Source: a virus
Length of the DNA: 23,474 nucleotides
Strand: one strand, 5' to 3'
IMG/VR virus record: IMGVR_UViG_3300044701_002647
Span: 1 to 23,474 of that record
Below, one piece after another: positions 1-7,059 of this stretch. A program made the position numbers and the translations under genes. Every line of letters starts with the position of its first letter. The first letter of the stretch is position 1. The notes beneath the pieces were generated by a model, which was not told where the DNA came from, made no database searches, and worked only from the letters and a program-made list of their open reading frames with translations.

Positions 1-1
1 G

Positions 2-592
2 CAGCCCAGCTACGACCCAGCGACGCATCAGGTGACGGAGGTGCAGCCGGTGCTGATCGATGGCGTTTGGCGGCAAACCTGGGAGCTGGTGGAACTGACC
101 GACGCCGAGAAGGAGGCCTACTACCGCGCCACGCACCCGCCCCAGTGGCAGGCGTTCGGTGGTGCCGTGTGGTCTTTGGTTCCGGTAAACCAGCTCCTGG
201 CGACCGCTCTGCAATCAGCTCCCGCGCTGGCGATGGCGCTGCCGGTGGGGCTGGGACAGGCCGCACAGGGCGACCAAGCCACGTTCGTCAATGCCTGGCA
301 GGCGGCTCGCAGCGCCGGCTTGGTGGCGGATGAGCTGGTGGCGGCGCTGCAGAGTCTGGCGGTGGCTCATGACCTGCCGCCGGAGTTCGTGGCCGCGCTC
401 GGTGCGGTGGGAAATCCGGGCTGGGAATGGCCCGAGGCACCGTCGCGAGGAGATGAGTGGACGGCACCAGATGGGTCGGTGTGGACGTGGGACCAGCCGC
501 GTGCCGCTGATGGCACCTACCTGGCGGATGATCCGGCAACCGAGGCGGTGGAGTCGGCGTTGCAGTGGCTGCCGGTGGGAGGTGGGGCGTGA
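2..592 (+). CDS. tail-associated protein, 5' end cut off by window
   Basis: The reading frame is open to the left edge. The residues before the first in-window GTG (position 32) read QPSYDPATHQ and continue naturally into EVQPVLIDGVWRQTWELVEL, so the true start is upstream of the window. The wording (a YDPATHQV...W..TWELVELT opening) resembles the N-terminal part of small proteins found next to tail fibres in many siphophages. The C-terminal half is rich in Trp, Pro and acidic residues (PDGSVWTWDQPR). It overlaps the next gene by four bases (GTGA), which indicates translational coupling and a shared late operon. No enzymatic motif is visible. A virion or tail-assembly role is inferred from position. 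Confidence 0.75.
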   Translation, partial: QPSYDPATHQVTEVQPVLIDGVWRQTWELVELTDAEKEAYYRATHPPQWQAFGGAVWSLVPVNQLLATALQSAPALAMALPVGLGQAAQGDQATFVNAWQAARSAGLVADELVAALQSLAVAHDLPPEFVAALGAVGNPGWEWPEAPSRGDEWTAPDGSVWTWDQPRAADGTYLADDPATEAVESALQWLPVGGGA

Positions 593-1419
593 GCGTCTTC
601 AGCTTCAGCGATCTGGCGTTTATGGGGGCGGTGACCGTTGCCGGCAGTTATGACCCTGATGCCCAGTCCTACATCACTGCGGTTGAAACTGCTGATGGGC
701 AGGCGCTGGAAACGGGCGTACGCGATGCAATCAATGCTTTTGTCGTTGGCTGCAAAGCTGATGGCATCTGGACTGCCATCAAGGCCTCCTGCATCATGGC
801 CGGTGCCCGCACGCTGGCTGGTGCGCTGGTGCCGCTGGTGGGGACGGCGCCGACGAACTTTAACTTCGTGAGCGAGGATTACAACAGGAAGACGGGGTTG
901 TTGGGGAATGAGGCAAGTAAATACCTTGACTCAAATTATACATTATTAACATCACTCCAAAACAACCGGCACGCTTCCGCTTATGTCACGCAGCCGCAGA
1001 TGTCGTCAGGAGGCACGATTTTTTATTTTGGAACTGGAAGCACAACAGATCTTGCGTCAACGCAGTTGGGTTTTGTGCAAAGCACTCCGAACGATTTGAT
1101 AACTCGATGCTCAAATACTGCCAGCTCCCAAGTTAGCGCGTCTCTAAATGGTGCCGGACTAGCTGGGGTAGCTCGCGGCTCAAGCACTGCTTACACGGTG
1201 CGCGGAAACGGGCAAACAGTAACCCAGACTGTTAGTTCAGCAGAAGTCAGTGAAAGATCACTAATAGTTTTTGCTAGAAGGTTTAGCAATGCTCTTGGCA
1301 TACAGAGTCACACCAACGCCCGCCTAGCCTCCTACTCCATCGGCGAATCCCTGGACCTCGCCCTGCTGGATGCCCGCGTCACTGCGCTGATCAATGCTTA
1401 CGCGGCGGCTATTTCCTGA
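589..1419 (+). CDS. tail fibre / receptor-binding-like structural protein
   Basis: A 276-residue protein starting at GTG 589, which overlaps the upstream stop as GTGA and has GGGAGG seven bases before it. The N-terminal ~95 residues (VSVFSFSDLAFMGAVTVAGS, then a stretch ending LVPLVGTAPTNFNF) are of a kind I recall from phage structural proteins with laminin-G/concanavalin-like folds that carry fibres. The C-terminal tail (LALLDARVTALINAYAAAIS) returns to the GC-rich style. The middle, about 885-1315, is clearly AT-richer and rich in Ser/Thr/Asn, as expected for an exchanged receptor-binding segment. It is the last structural gene before the lysis block. The exact role (fibre, tip or decoration) is inferred; the structural class is likely. 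Confidence 0.65.
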   Translation: MSVFSFSDLAFMGAVTVAGSYDPDAQSYITAVETADGQALETGVRDAINAFVVGCKADGIWTAIKASCIMAGARTLAGALVPLVGTAPTNFNFVSEDYNRKTGLLGNEASKYLDSNYTLLTSLQNNRHASAYVTQPQMSSGGTIFYFGTGSTTDLASTQLGFVQSTPNDLITRCSNTASSQVSASLNGAGLAGVARGSSTAYTVRGNGQTVTQTVSSAEVSERSLIVFARRFSNALGIQSHTNARLASYSIGESLDLALLDARVTALINAYAAAIS

Positions 1420-1422
1420 CTC

Positions 1423-1719
1423 ATGCGCTACCTCCTCGACGCCGCCCTGGTCTTCCTCACCCTCGGCCTGACCGAAGCCGTCATCAAGCCCCTGGCCAAG
1501 CGCTTCGTACAGCGCCGCCTGCTGGCTGCTGCCCCCGCAATCCTGCGCGAGGTGGACCGCCGCCTGCCCGAGCTGCTGACCCTGCCGACCGGCGAAGCGC
1601 TGGAGGCCCGTGTGCGCGAGCTGGCGGAGCAGGCCACGGGGGAGAGCTGGACTGATGACGACTTGGGGCCGCTGTTTGAGCTGTTTGATCTCAGGCGGGC
1701 GGTGAGGGCGGAAAGCTAG
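1423..1719 (+). CDS. small membrane-associated protein of unknown function
   Basis: A 98-residue protein starting three bases after the previous stop. The first ~20 residues (MRYLLDAALVFLTLGLTEAV) form one hydrophobic segment. After it come basic residues (KPLAKRFVQRRLL), then an acidic amphipathic helical region ending LFELFDLRRAV. This gives a single-pass or membrane-anchored protein with a charged soluble tail. It lies between the fibre-like protein and the holin-like pair, so a part in lysis or virion assembly is possible. I do not recognise the family. Confidence 0.65.
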   Translation: MRYLLDAALVFLTLGLTEAVIKPLAKRFVQRRLLAAAPAILREVDRRLPELLTLPTGEALEARVRELAEQATGESWTDDDLGPLFELFDLRRAVRAES

Positions 1720-1742
1720 GACAGTCAGGCGCCGATGTCTCA

Positions 1743-2132
1743 GTGGACCAGCCAGAGGTCAGCCTTTTAACCCTGGTGGATCGCCTCGCGCGCATGGAAG
1801 GCCTCCTGGTGGGCCTGCAGAACTCCATCATTCAGGGCCAGTCGCAGACCTCCGCCTTCATGGCCCGCGTCGAGCGGCTGGAGCAGCGGCAGGTGGAACT
1901 GGAAACCCGGCAGGTCACCAAGGAAGACCTGCGCGACCTCTCCACCAAGGTTGACAACCTCATCAAGGCCGAAGCCCGTCACTCAGGCGGCGTTGGTGTC
2001 GCCACATGGAGCATCTCGACGGTGGCTGGGTGGGCTGCCGTGCTCATCGCTCTGCTGGCCCTGGTCGGCGTCGGGATGAATCGCGAGCGGATCCAGCAGC
2101 AGACCACACCACCTCAGCATCGGACCCCATGA
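1743..2132 (+). CDS. XhlA-like lysis accessory: coiled coil plus C-terminal membrane segment
   Basis: A 129-residue protein with a GTG start. Residues ~5-80 are a heptad-rich coiled coil (LVDRLARMEGLLVGLQNSII, later RVERLEQRQVELETRQV). A single membrane helix follows at about 90-110 (STVAGWAAVLIALLALVGVG), then a short charged tail. This topology, and the position just before a two-helix membrane protein and the endolysin, match XhlA/holin-associated proteins. The stop overlaps the start of the next gene as ATGA. The call rests on topology and context; sequence similarity to XhlA was not tested. Confidence 0.6.
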   Translation: MDQPEVSLLTLVDRLARMEGLLVGLQNSIIQGQSQTSAFMARVERLEQRQVELETRQVTKEDLRDLSTKVDNLIKAEARHSGGVGVATWSISTVAGWAAVLIALLALVGVGMNRERIQQQTTPPQHRTP

Positions 2133-2410
2133 AGCCCTCTGCACTCGTCGGCGCTCTCGGCGCTGGCGCCAAGATCCTCGGCACCGCTTCGACCATGCTG
2201 GCGGTCGTCGCTGGCCTCTACCTGGTGGACTGCCGCCGCCAGGCCAGCGGCATGGATCAGATCGACCGCTGCTACCTGTTCGCGCTCAACTCGATCCTCG
2301 GCGCTGGCGGTGGAGCCGGCGTCGGCTGGCTGGCCGGCTTCAACACCTACAACCCAGCCCTGCGCAAGGAAGACGAGCCCCGCGGCATCCTCGGCCGTCG
2401 TCAGCCCTGA
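2129..2410 (+). CDS. putative holin
   Basis: A 93-residue protein starting at ATG 2129, inside an ATGA overlap with the preceding gene. Two hydrophobic segments are visible: about 4-30 (LVGALGAGAKILGTASTMLA and onward) and about 53-72 (LNSILGAGGGAGVGWLAGFN). A short charged loop with Cys and Arg separates them and the tail is charged. Small two-helix proteins upstream of an endolysin are typically holins that permeabilise the inner membrane and time lysis. Its last ten bases overlap the 3' end of the oppositely oriented gene at 2401-2697. The holin role is inferred from size, topology and position. Confidence 0.6.
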   Translation: MKPSALVGALGAGAKILGTASTMLAVVAGLYLVDCRRQASGMDQIDRCYLFALNSILGAGGGAGVGWLAGFNTYNPALRKEDEPRGILGRRQP

Positions 2411-2697
2411 GCCTGCCGCTGCCGGTACGCCTCCACGATGTCGTCCTGATAGCCCTCCAGCTCCCGCGTCTCGGTGCCGCGTGCGCCGATGATCAGCAAC
2501 GGCGTGCCCTCGCGGATGAAGCAGTGCCTCTCATCCGTTGGCTCCGCCTCCACGCCGATCACACCAGCCAGCAGCGATCCCGCAGCGAACATCGTGCCGG
2601 CCGGCAGTAGCTCAAACTCACGGCCGAACACATGCCCTGGTGGACCAGGCAGTCGGTAGAGGGTCTGATTCCCCCAAGCCAGCACTGGTGCAGTCAT
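2401..2697 (-). CDS. conserved-looking hypothetical protein in reverse orientation inside the lysis block
   Basis: A 98-residue protein starting at ATG 2697. The frame extends further upstream, but residues before this Met are Arg/Ser/Pro-rich shadow sequence of the endolysin gene, so I start here. The protein (MTAPVLAWGNQTLYRLPGPP, later FAAGSLLAGVIGVEAEPTDE, then LLIIGARGTETRELEGYQDD) has alternating hydrophobic and polar stretches like a small soluble beta-rich protein. I see no known motif. It is transcribed against the lysis genes, between holin and endolysin. A seven-base inverted repeat lies just upstream of its start (2719-2742). Function unknown; an independently expressed accessory (moron-like) gene is one option. 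Confidence 0.6.
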   Translation of the reverse strand: MTAPVLAWGNQTLYRLPGPPGHVFGREFELLPAGTMFAAGSLLAGVIGVEAEPTDERHCFIREGTPLLIIGARGTETRELEGYQDDIVEAYRQRQAQG

Positions 2698-2718
2698 CAG
2701 CCTGCAGCGGCTGACTGA

Positions 2719-2742
2719 GGTTGCCGGAAACCTGAGGCAACC
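2719..2742. promoter_or_regulatory. inverted repeat upstream of reverse gene 2401-2697
   Basis: GGTTGCC at 2719-2725 is repeated inverted as GGCAACC at 2736-2742 with a ten-base loop. It sits between the start of the minus-strand gene (2697) and the start of the plus-strand endolysin (2754), so it could be an operator or a hairpin for either. The half-site GGTTGCCG recurs upstream of the other reverse gene, near 4353. Confidence 0.4.
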
Positions 2743-2753
2743 GCCCTCCCACC

Positions 2754-3815
2754 GTGGCTGACATCCGGCTGGCGAATGCCGCCAAGGCCTACAAGGGACT
2801 GAGCCACCAGACCGCCGCGTTGAACTGGCTGCAGGAGCAGATCCCGTCCGCCACCCTCGCGCAGTTCGCGGATCTTTACCGCGCCGATCCGCCCGCCAAG
2901 CCTGAGGCGTCACCATCGCCCGGCATCGACTGGCTGACGCCATGCCTGCCGCTGGTCAAGGAGTTTGAGGGCTGCCGGCTGGATGCCTACCTGTGCCCGG
3001 CTGGCGTCTGGACGATCGGCTGGGGGCACACGGGCCCGGAGGTGAAGCAAGGCTTGCGGTGGACGCAGCAGCAGGCTGACGCCGCGCTGGCGGCTGATCT
3101 CCACGAAGCGCATGCCGGCATGTTGCAGGCGCTGCCGATGGCTCGCAGCTACTCGGGGCCACGCCAGGCGGCGCTGACCTCGTGGGTGTTCAACATCGGC
3201 GCCAGTGCAGCGGCAGACTCCACCCTGCGGCGGCGGCTGGCCGCTGGCGAGGATCCGGCCACGGTCGTGCGTGAGGAGCTCCCGCGCTGGAACAAGGGCG
3301 GCAGTGGCGTCCTGCCCGGCCTGGTGCGGCGTCGTGCTGCGGAGGTAGCGCTGTTCGCCGGTGGCCCTGCTGGTGCGGCGACGGCTCCGCAGGTGGGGAA
3401 GGTGCGGCCATCTGATCCGTTTAGCACCAGGCTGACGCCACACATCACGTTGGGTGAGTTCGCGCTGGGTCAGGAGGTCCGGCGGTTCCAGCAGCAGCAT
3501 CAGGTCGACACCGCCGCCGAGCTGGCAGCCTTCCTTGAGCGGGTCCGCTCACGGTTTGGCAAGCCGGTGATCATCACCAGTGGGTATCGACCGCCGGCGA
3601 TCAATGCGTCCGTTGGTGGTGCCAGCGGCAGTGAACACCTGTACAACGCGCCTGGGGTCGGCGCCGTTGACTTCTACGTTGACGGTGCGTCAATCCAGGT
3701 CGTACAGGATTGGTGCGACAAGGAGTGGCCGTACTCGCTCGGCTACGGGGCGCTCAAGGGCTTTGTGCATCTCGGCATCAGGCAGGGCCGGCCGCGGGTG
3801 AGGTGGGACTACTGA
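2754..3815 (+). CDS. two-domain endolysin: GH24 lysozyme plus M15 metallopeptidase
   Basis: A 353-residue protein starting with GTG. Residues ~5-45 form a helical N-terminal region (ALNWLQEQIPSATLAQFADL) that may be a targeting or binding module. Residues ~58-200 are a GH24 lysozyme: catalytic Glu72 (KEFEG), Cys81 and Thr87 (GVWTIGWGHT) fit the E-8-D/C-5-T pattern of P21/P22-type lysozymes, with Cys in place of Asp. After a Pro/Ala/Gly linker, residues ~225-353 are an M15-type peptidase (TSGYRPPAINASVGGASGSE) with presumptive zinc ligands His295, Asp306 and His339. The enzyme should cut both glycan strands and peptide stems of peptidoglycan. No signal peptide is seen, so export would depend on the holin. 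Confidence 0.9.
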   Translation: MADIRLANAAKAYKGLSHQTAALNWLQEQIPSATLAQFADLYRADPPAKPEASPSPGIDWLTPCLPLVKEFEGCRLDAYLCPAGVWTIGWGHTGPEVKQGLRWTQQQADAALAADLHEAHAGMLQALPMARSYSGPRQAALTSWVFNIGASAAADSTLRRRLAAGEDPATVVREELPRWNKGGSGVLPGLVRRRAAEVALFAGGPAGAATAPQVGKVRPSDPFSTRLTPHITLGEFALGQEVRRFQQQHQVDTAAELAAFLERVRSRFGKPVIITSGYRPPAINASVGGASGSEHLYNAPGVGAVDFYVDGASIQVVQDWCDKEWPYSLGYGALKGFVHLGIRQGRPRVRWDY

Positions 3816-3819
3816 CGCC

Positions 3820-4125
3820 GTGACCGTGAGCCACCGCATCGAGGGGGCGGAGCTGGTGACGAAGCGTGAAGGCAAGGCCCGCCTCAGGCGCGGGATCTTC
3901 GATGCCTGGGGCCATGGCTGCGCCTACTGCGGCGCCGCGGCGGACACGCTCGACCACGTCCGGCCCGTGGCCCGCGGAGGCCTCACGGTGCCGGGCAATC
4001 TGGTGCCGGCCTGCTCACCATGCAATCTCCGCAAGGGCCACGCCGATGCGCTCGACTGGTTCCGTGCTCACCACGGATGGAGCTCTGACCGCGAGCAGCG
4101 CCTGCTGGACTGGATCGCCGCCTAG
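3820..4125 (+). CDS. HNH endonuclease-like protein
   Basis: A 101-residue protein starting four bases after the endolysin stop (GTG; a second GTG lies two codons later). The HNH core spans about 33-73: Cys34-x2-Cys37 (CAYC), Asp45-His46 (LDHVRPVARGG), Asn60 (PGNLVPAC) and Cys65-x2-Cys68-Asn69 (CSPCNLRKG). These are the metal-binding and catalytic positions of the beta-beta-alpha-metal fold. In phages such small HNH proteins assist packaging terminases or act as homing nucleases. Here it is next to lysis and integrase genes, so the role is open. Its stop overlaps that of the opposite-strand gene 4122-4331. Confidence 0.85.
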   Translation: MTVSHRIEGAELVTKREGKARLRRGIFDAWGHGCAYCGAAADTLDHVRPVARGGLTVPGNLVPACSPCNLRKGHADALDWFRAHHGWSSDREQRLLDWIAA

Positions 4126-4331
4126 ACGCCCGGTTCGTCCGACTCGCTGGGGCCACGCCGCGGTGGCTCGCCGGCTGGCTCCAGCCCCATCGACACGCAC
4201 AGGGCCTCAAGCTCCGCCTGGGCCCTGACGCCACTGCCGGTCTCAATGCAGATGCCCTGCCCGCACACCCGCCACACCGGCTGACCATCGCGGATCACCA
4301 TCTCGCGGGTCGGCAGGCTGCGGGCGTCCAT
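4122..4331 (-). CDS. small hypothetical protein, convergent with the HNH gene
   Basis: A 69-residue protein from ATG 4331. Its TAG stop (4122-4124) overlaps the TAG of the HNH gene (4123-4125) on the other strand, a fully compact tail-to-tail junction. The sequence begins MDARSLPTREMVIRDGQPVW and continues RVCGQGICIETGSGVRAQAE, with two Cys close together, then a Pro/Arg/acidic tail. The regular soluble profile and snug junction argue for a real gene. I do not recognise a family. It is the second reverse-oriented small gene within the plus-strand late block. Confidence 0.55.
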   Translation of the reverse strand: MDARSLPTREMVIRDGQPVWRVCGQGICIETGSGVRAQAELEALCVSMGLEPAGEPPRRGPSESDEPGV

Positions 4332-4490
4332 AGCGGCCGTGCTGGTGGGATAGGTTGCCGTCTCAGCGGCTGAGATCGCCTGCGGGGCAGTGGTTCCGGC
4401 CGATTGCCTCAGATCTGCGCTTTAACGACTGTATCTAATGAGAAGGTGCTCATAGCGCAGGCTAGTCTCCGCAGGCTTTCTCGGCACTCT
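4332..4490. promoter_or_regulatory. intergenic region before the integrase, with inverted repeat; possible control or attachment region
   Basis: A 159-base non-coding gap. At 4361-4375 there is a perfect seven-base inverted repeat around one base (TCTCAGC-G-GCTGAGA). The part from about 4418 to 4440 is AT-rich (CTTTAACGACTGTATCTAAT) and probably contains a promoter, though no convincing -35/-10 pair with 17-base spacing stands out. GCAGGCT occurs twice at about 4457-4477. Serine integrases commonly have attP next to the gene, so this gap is the best place to look, but no core was identified. Confidence 0.4.
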
Positions 4491-5825
4491 ATGGCGCCCT
4501 TGGTCATCGGCTACGCCCGCGTCTCCACCGAGGAGCAGGCCGATGCCCTGCCGCCGCAGGTGTCCCGCCTCCATGCCGCCGGCTGCGATCGGGTGATCAG
4601 CGACGTGGAGAGCGGCCGCAGCAACGACCGCGATGGCCTGCTGGAGCTCATGGCCCTGGTGCGGGCTGGTGACGTGCGTGAGGTCGTCGTGGATCGCCTC
4701 GACCGACTGGGTCGCGATGCCGCCTATGCCGATACGCTGCTCGCCGAATGCGGCGCCAGAGGCGTCACCGTGCGCGCGCTGGTGGGCGGCGTGATCGAAA
4801 CCACCACGCCGCAGGGTTTCCTGATGGCTCGCCTGCAGACCGGCCTGGCGGAGATGGAATCCAGGATGCTCAGCCTGCGGATCCGCCGGCAGTTCACCGT
4901 CTACCGGGCCGAGGGCCGCCACCTGCGCCGGCGTAAGCCGTTCGGCTACCAGGGCGGACCTGATCACCACCTGGCGCCACATCCTGAGCAGTGGCCGCAG
5001 GCGCTGCGGATCATTGATGAGCTGCGGATGATCGGCAGCTTCTCCGGTGTCGCGTCACGGATGCCGGAATGGTGCGACTGGAAGCCGGCGCCGACGAACC
5101 TGCAGGGATGGTTCTGCAACCCAGTCATCCGCGGGCACATCGGCCACCTGTACGACAAGCGGAGCGGTAAGGGCTGGCGGCAGCACTGGCAGCACATCCA
5201 GTACGACCAGCACCCAGCGCTGATCAGCGAGGCGGACTGGCGTGATCTGGCGGAGATGCTGCGCCGACCTCGTAACCGCTTTCTTGGTGGCGGCACCACC
5301 GACACAAAGCACGGCCTGACCGGCCTGTTGCGTTGTGCATCCTGCGGCCACCTCATGCGAAGGAACAGCTCAGCTGGCGTCGCCTGGTGGCGCTGCAGGC
5401 ATCACCTCTGCCAGGAACGCGGTGGGGCCAGGGAGGAACGGATCCTGCCGGTGGTGATCGCGGCATGCGTCGCGCAAGCTCACCACCTGGCGCAGATCGC
5501 AACCGAGCAGCCGGGGCCGGATCCGGCGATTGCGGCGATGGCGGATGAGCTGCAGCTGATGGAGCGGATGGCAGCACGCAACCCAGGCAACCGGGCAATG
5601 GCGGCAGCGGTTGAGGAGCAGCGGCAGCGGATCGAAGCGCTGCAGCGAGTGGATCAGCCGGTGATTGATCCGGGCACGCTACAGGCGCTGCAGGATCCGC
5701 ACTTCTTCAGTGCTGCGACAGCAGAGCAGCAACGGGCGTTGTTTGCCGCGGTGCTGCAGTCGGTGCTGATTGGGGTACATGGCGACCCGATCGCACCTCA
5801 GCCGCGTAGGTCTCCAGCCGGCTGA
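4491..5825 (+). CDS. large serine recombinase, probable phage integrase
   Basis: A 444-residue protein. I start at ATG 4491 because the resolvase fold begins there; the longer TTG 4404 start adds non-homologous sequence. The resolvase domain is ~5-140 with nucleophile Ser12 (IGYARVSTEEQ) and catalytic-region Arg10, Arg69 and Arg72 (VVVDRLDRLGRD). The recombinase domain is ~150-265. A zinc ribbon follows with Cys282, Cys285, Cys302 and Cys307, then a long helical/coiled region (~320-420). The size fits large serine recombinases, which join attP and attB without a long homology. The resolvase part recalls cyanobacterial XisF-type element recombinases. No Shine-Dalgarno is seen. It converges with the early operon; its 3' end overlaps 5707-5859 on the other strand. 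Confidence 0.9.
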   Translation: MAPLVIGYARVSTEEQADALPPQVSRLHAAGCDRVISDVESGRSNDRDGLLELMALVRAGDVREVVVDRLDRLGRDAAYADTLLAECGARGVTVRALVGGVIETTTPQGFLMARLQTGLAEMESRMLSLRIRRQFTVYRAEGRHLRRRKPFGYQGGPDHHLAPHPEQWPQALRIIDELRMIGSFSGVASRMPEWCDWKPAPTNLQGWFCNPVIRGHIGHLYDKRSGKGWRQHWQHIQYDQHPALISEADWRDLAEMLRRPRNRFLGGGTTDTKHGLTGLLRCASCGHLMRRNSSAGVAWWRCRHHLCQERGGAREERILPVVIAACVAQAHHLAQIATEQPGPDPAIAAMADELQLMERMAARNPGNRAMAAAVEEQRQRIEALQRVDQPVIDPGTLQALQDPHFFSAATAEQQRALFAAVLQSVLIGVHGDPIAPQPRRSPAG

Positions 5826-5859
5826 TGAGCGCCTCACGCAGGGTCAGCGGTTTGCTCAC
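5707..5859 (-). CDS. 50-residue hypothetical protein, last gene of the early operon
   Basis: Starts at GTG 5859, overlapping the stop of 5856-6293 as GTGA, with GGGGAGG eight bases upstream in mRNA sense. The protein starts MSKPLTLREALISRLETYAA with an amphipathic helix and ends in a Pro/Thr/Ala-rich tail (PTAAPRQTTPVAALLSQH). It lies almost wholly on the strand opposite the integrase 3' end. The good ribosome site and four-base overlap are the reasons for accepting it. Function unknown. Confidence 0.5.
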   Translation of the reverse strand: MSKPLTLREALISRLETYAAEVRSGRHVPQSAPTAAPRQTTPVAALLSQH

Positions 5860-6293
5860 TCCACCCTCCCCTTGAAGCTGGCGCACCAGCGGGCGAACAC
5901 GATGCCCTCGTCCTGCGGGTCCGGGTGGCCCAGGTCGCAGCGCTCGGCGTCCCAGTGGATGCACTGCTCACAGGTCGGTGGCTCCGCCTCCAGGTCCGGG
6001 ATCTCCATCACCTCGGTGACGTTCAGCTCCTTCTCCAGGTGCTGCCGCAGGGTCGCCATCGCATGCTCCAGCGCCTGGAAGCGATCCAGTAGCTTCGCTG
6101 CCCTGGTGGCCGCCACTGCATCCACTCGCGCGGTGATCTGGTCGTAGCGCAGCTCGTAGGTGGTGAACCTCTCACTGCAGCTCGAGCAGACGCACCGACG
6201 CCGGACGCGATCCATCAGCCGGCGGGACTCGAGCACCTGACGGGCGGTGGCGCCACAGCTGGGGCAGGTAATGCCGTCGATGGTGGTGGTCAT
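5856..6293 (-). CDS. NrdR-type zinc-ribbon protein with a C-terminal cysteine module
   Basis: A 145-residue protein; start ATG 6293 overlaps the upstream stop as ATGA. Residues 10-48 match the NrdR N-terminal zinc ribbon: Cys10-x2-Cys13, then VLESRR, then Cys36-x2-Cys39 followed by ERFTTYE. The ATP-cone domain of true NrdR repressors is absent. The middle (~50-95) is helical and probably coiled coil (RFQALEHAMATLRQHLEKEL). The C-terminus has a second compact module: Cys108, Cys111, His113-Trp114, Cys119, the GHPDP motif and Trp136-Cys137. The same N- and C-terminal modules occur in 21566-22015. A nucleic-acid-binding regulatory role is inferred. It sits directly after the dCTP deaminase-like gene. 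Confidence 0.75.
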   Translation of the reverse strand: MTTTIDGITCPSCGATARQVLESRRLMDRVRRRCVCSSCSERFTTYELRYDQITARVDAVAATRAAKLLDRFQALEHAMATLRQHLEKELNVTEVMEIPDLEAEPPTCEQCIHWDAERCDLGHPDPQDEGIVFARWCASFKGRVE

Positions 6294-6802
6294 CCCAGCG
6301 ACCCCATCACCGTGCCGTGGCCGTTGTAGCGGCCGGTCGCCCGGTAGCTGCGGCGTGGCGGCACGGCTAGGCGCTGCCAGACCATCTGGCCGATCCGCAT
6401 GCCGGGCCATAGCGGGATGTTGTGCAGCTGGCGGCTGTTGTGCAGCTCCAGCGTCAGCACCGATCCGTGCCAGCCGGGATCGCAGTAGCCGGCCAGTAGA
6501 TGCTCCAGGCCTTCGCGGGCACGGCTGGACTTCAGGACGAACTGCGCGGCGATCGTGTCCGGCAGGTTGAAGGTCTCGACCGTCTGCGCCAGCGCGAACT
6601 GCCCGGGCTTCATCCAGTACGGGTCCGCTTCGTCGTGGTGGTGCAACGGATACGGCACCAGAGCGGGTGACTCCGCGGATTCGATCAGGATCGTGTCACC
6701 CAGCCGCACGTCGAGGCTGGCCGGATTGAGCAGCGCCGGGTCGTATGGGCTCACCATGCCGGCGCGGCAAAGCTCATCAATCTGATGGTCAACGAGGATC
6801 AC
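6290..6802 (-). CDS. dcd: dCTP deaminase / dUTPase-fold enzyme
   Basis: A 170-residue protein from GTG 6802, which overlaps the upstream stop as GTGA. It carries the Dcd/DUT trimer signature: LNPASLDVRLGD at ~25-36, KSSRAREGLEHLLAGY at 91-106 with Ser93, Arg94 and Arg96, DPGWHG at 108-113, and TLELHN at 117-122 with Glu119 in the position of the Dcd catalytic glutamate. The C-terminus (RYNGHGTVMGSLG) resembles the lid that closes on the nucleotide. Likely reaction: dCTP to dUTP plus ammonia, feeding dUMP to ThyX in the same operon. The family also includes dUTPases and bifunctional enzymes, which cannot be separated by eye. Confidence 0.85.
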   Translation of the reverse strand: MILVDHQIDELCRAGMVSPYDPALLNPASLDVRLGDTILIESAESPALVPYPLHHHDEADPYWMKPGQFALAQTVETFNLPDTIAAQFVLKSSRAREGLEHLLAGYCDPGWHGSVLTLELHNSRQLHNIPLWPGMRIGQMVWQRLAVPPRRSYRATGRYNGHGTVMGSLG

Positions 6803-7059
6803 TTGCCCAGCTCCGCGAATGGTGACGGCAGGTTGCCGGTGAGCGTGTCGAGTGCCACCAGCTCGCGGAAGTAGCGGCGGCGGGCATCGTGCGCATGCCA
6901 GGCCAGCAGCAGCGCCCGCAGTTGATCCTCGGTGCAGTCGTCGATGGTGGCCGGCAGCGGCCCGGGGGCCAGCGCATCGGCTTGCTTCTCCAGGATCACC
7001 CAGTCGGCGCCGTAGAGATGCGCACGCTCCTGCGCGCAGCGGATGTTGTCGGGAATCAT
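6799..7059 (-). CDS. small hypothetical protein between the dcd-like and HTH genes
   Basis: An 86-residue protein from ATG 7059, linked by four-base overlaps on both sides (ATGA at 7056-7059, GTGA at 6799-6802). It looks all-alpha and soluble: MIPDNIRCAQERAHLYGADW, then TIDDCTEDQLRALLLAWHAH, then RRRYFRELVALDTLTG. No metal site or catalytic motif is seen. The tight coupling says it is made with the nucleotide enzymes. I do not recognise the family. Confidence 0.65.
   Translation of the reverse strand: MIPDNIRCAQERAHLYGADWVILEKQADALAPGPLPATIDDCTEDQLRALLLAWHAHDARRRYFRELVALDTLTGNLPSPFAELGK

Noticed and set aside
589-1419. Diversity-generating retroelement target in the fibre-like gene
   Set aside because: No template repeat or reverse transcriptase is seen in the window, and the AT-rich segment is internal and long, unlike a short C-terminal variable region.
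4404-4490. Upstream TTG start for the serine recombinase
   Set aside because: The extra residues do not resemble the family N-terminus, and the catalytic Ser falls at the usual position (~12) when starting at ATG 4491.
5856-6293. Calling this protein NrdR
   Set aside because: Only the zinc ribbon matches. The ATP-cone domain needed for NrdR function is absent and the C-terminus carries a different cysteine module.
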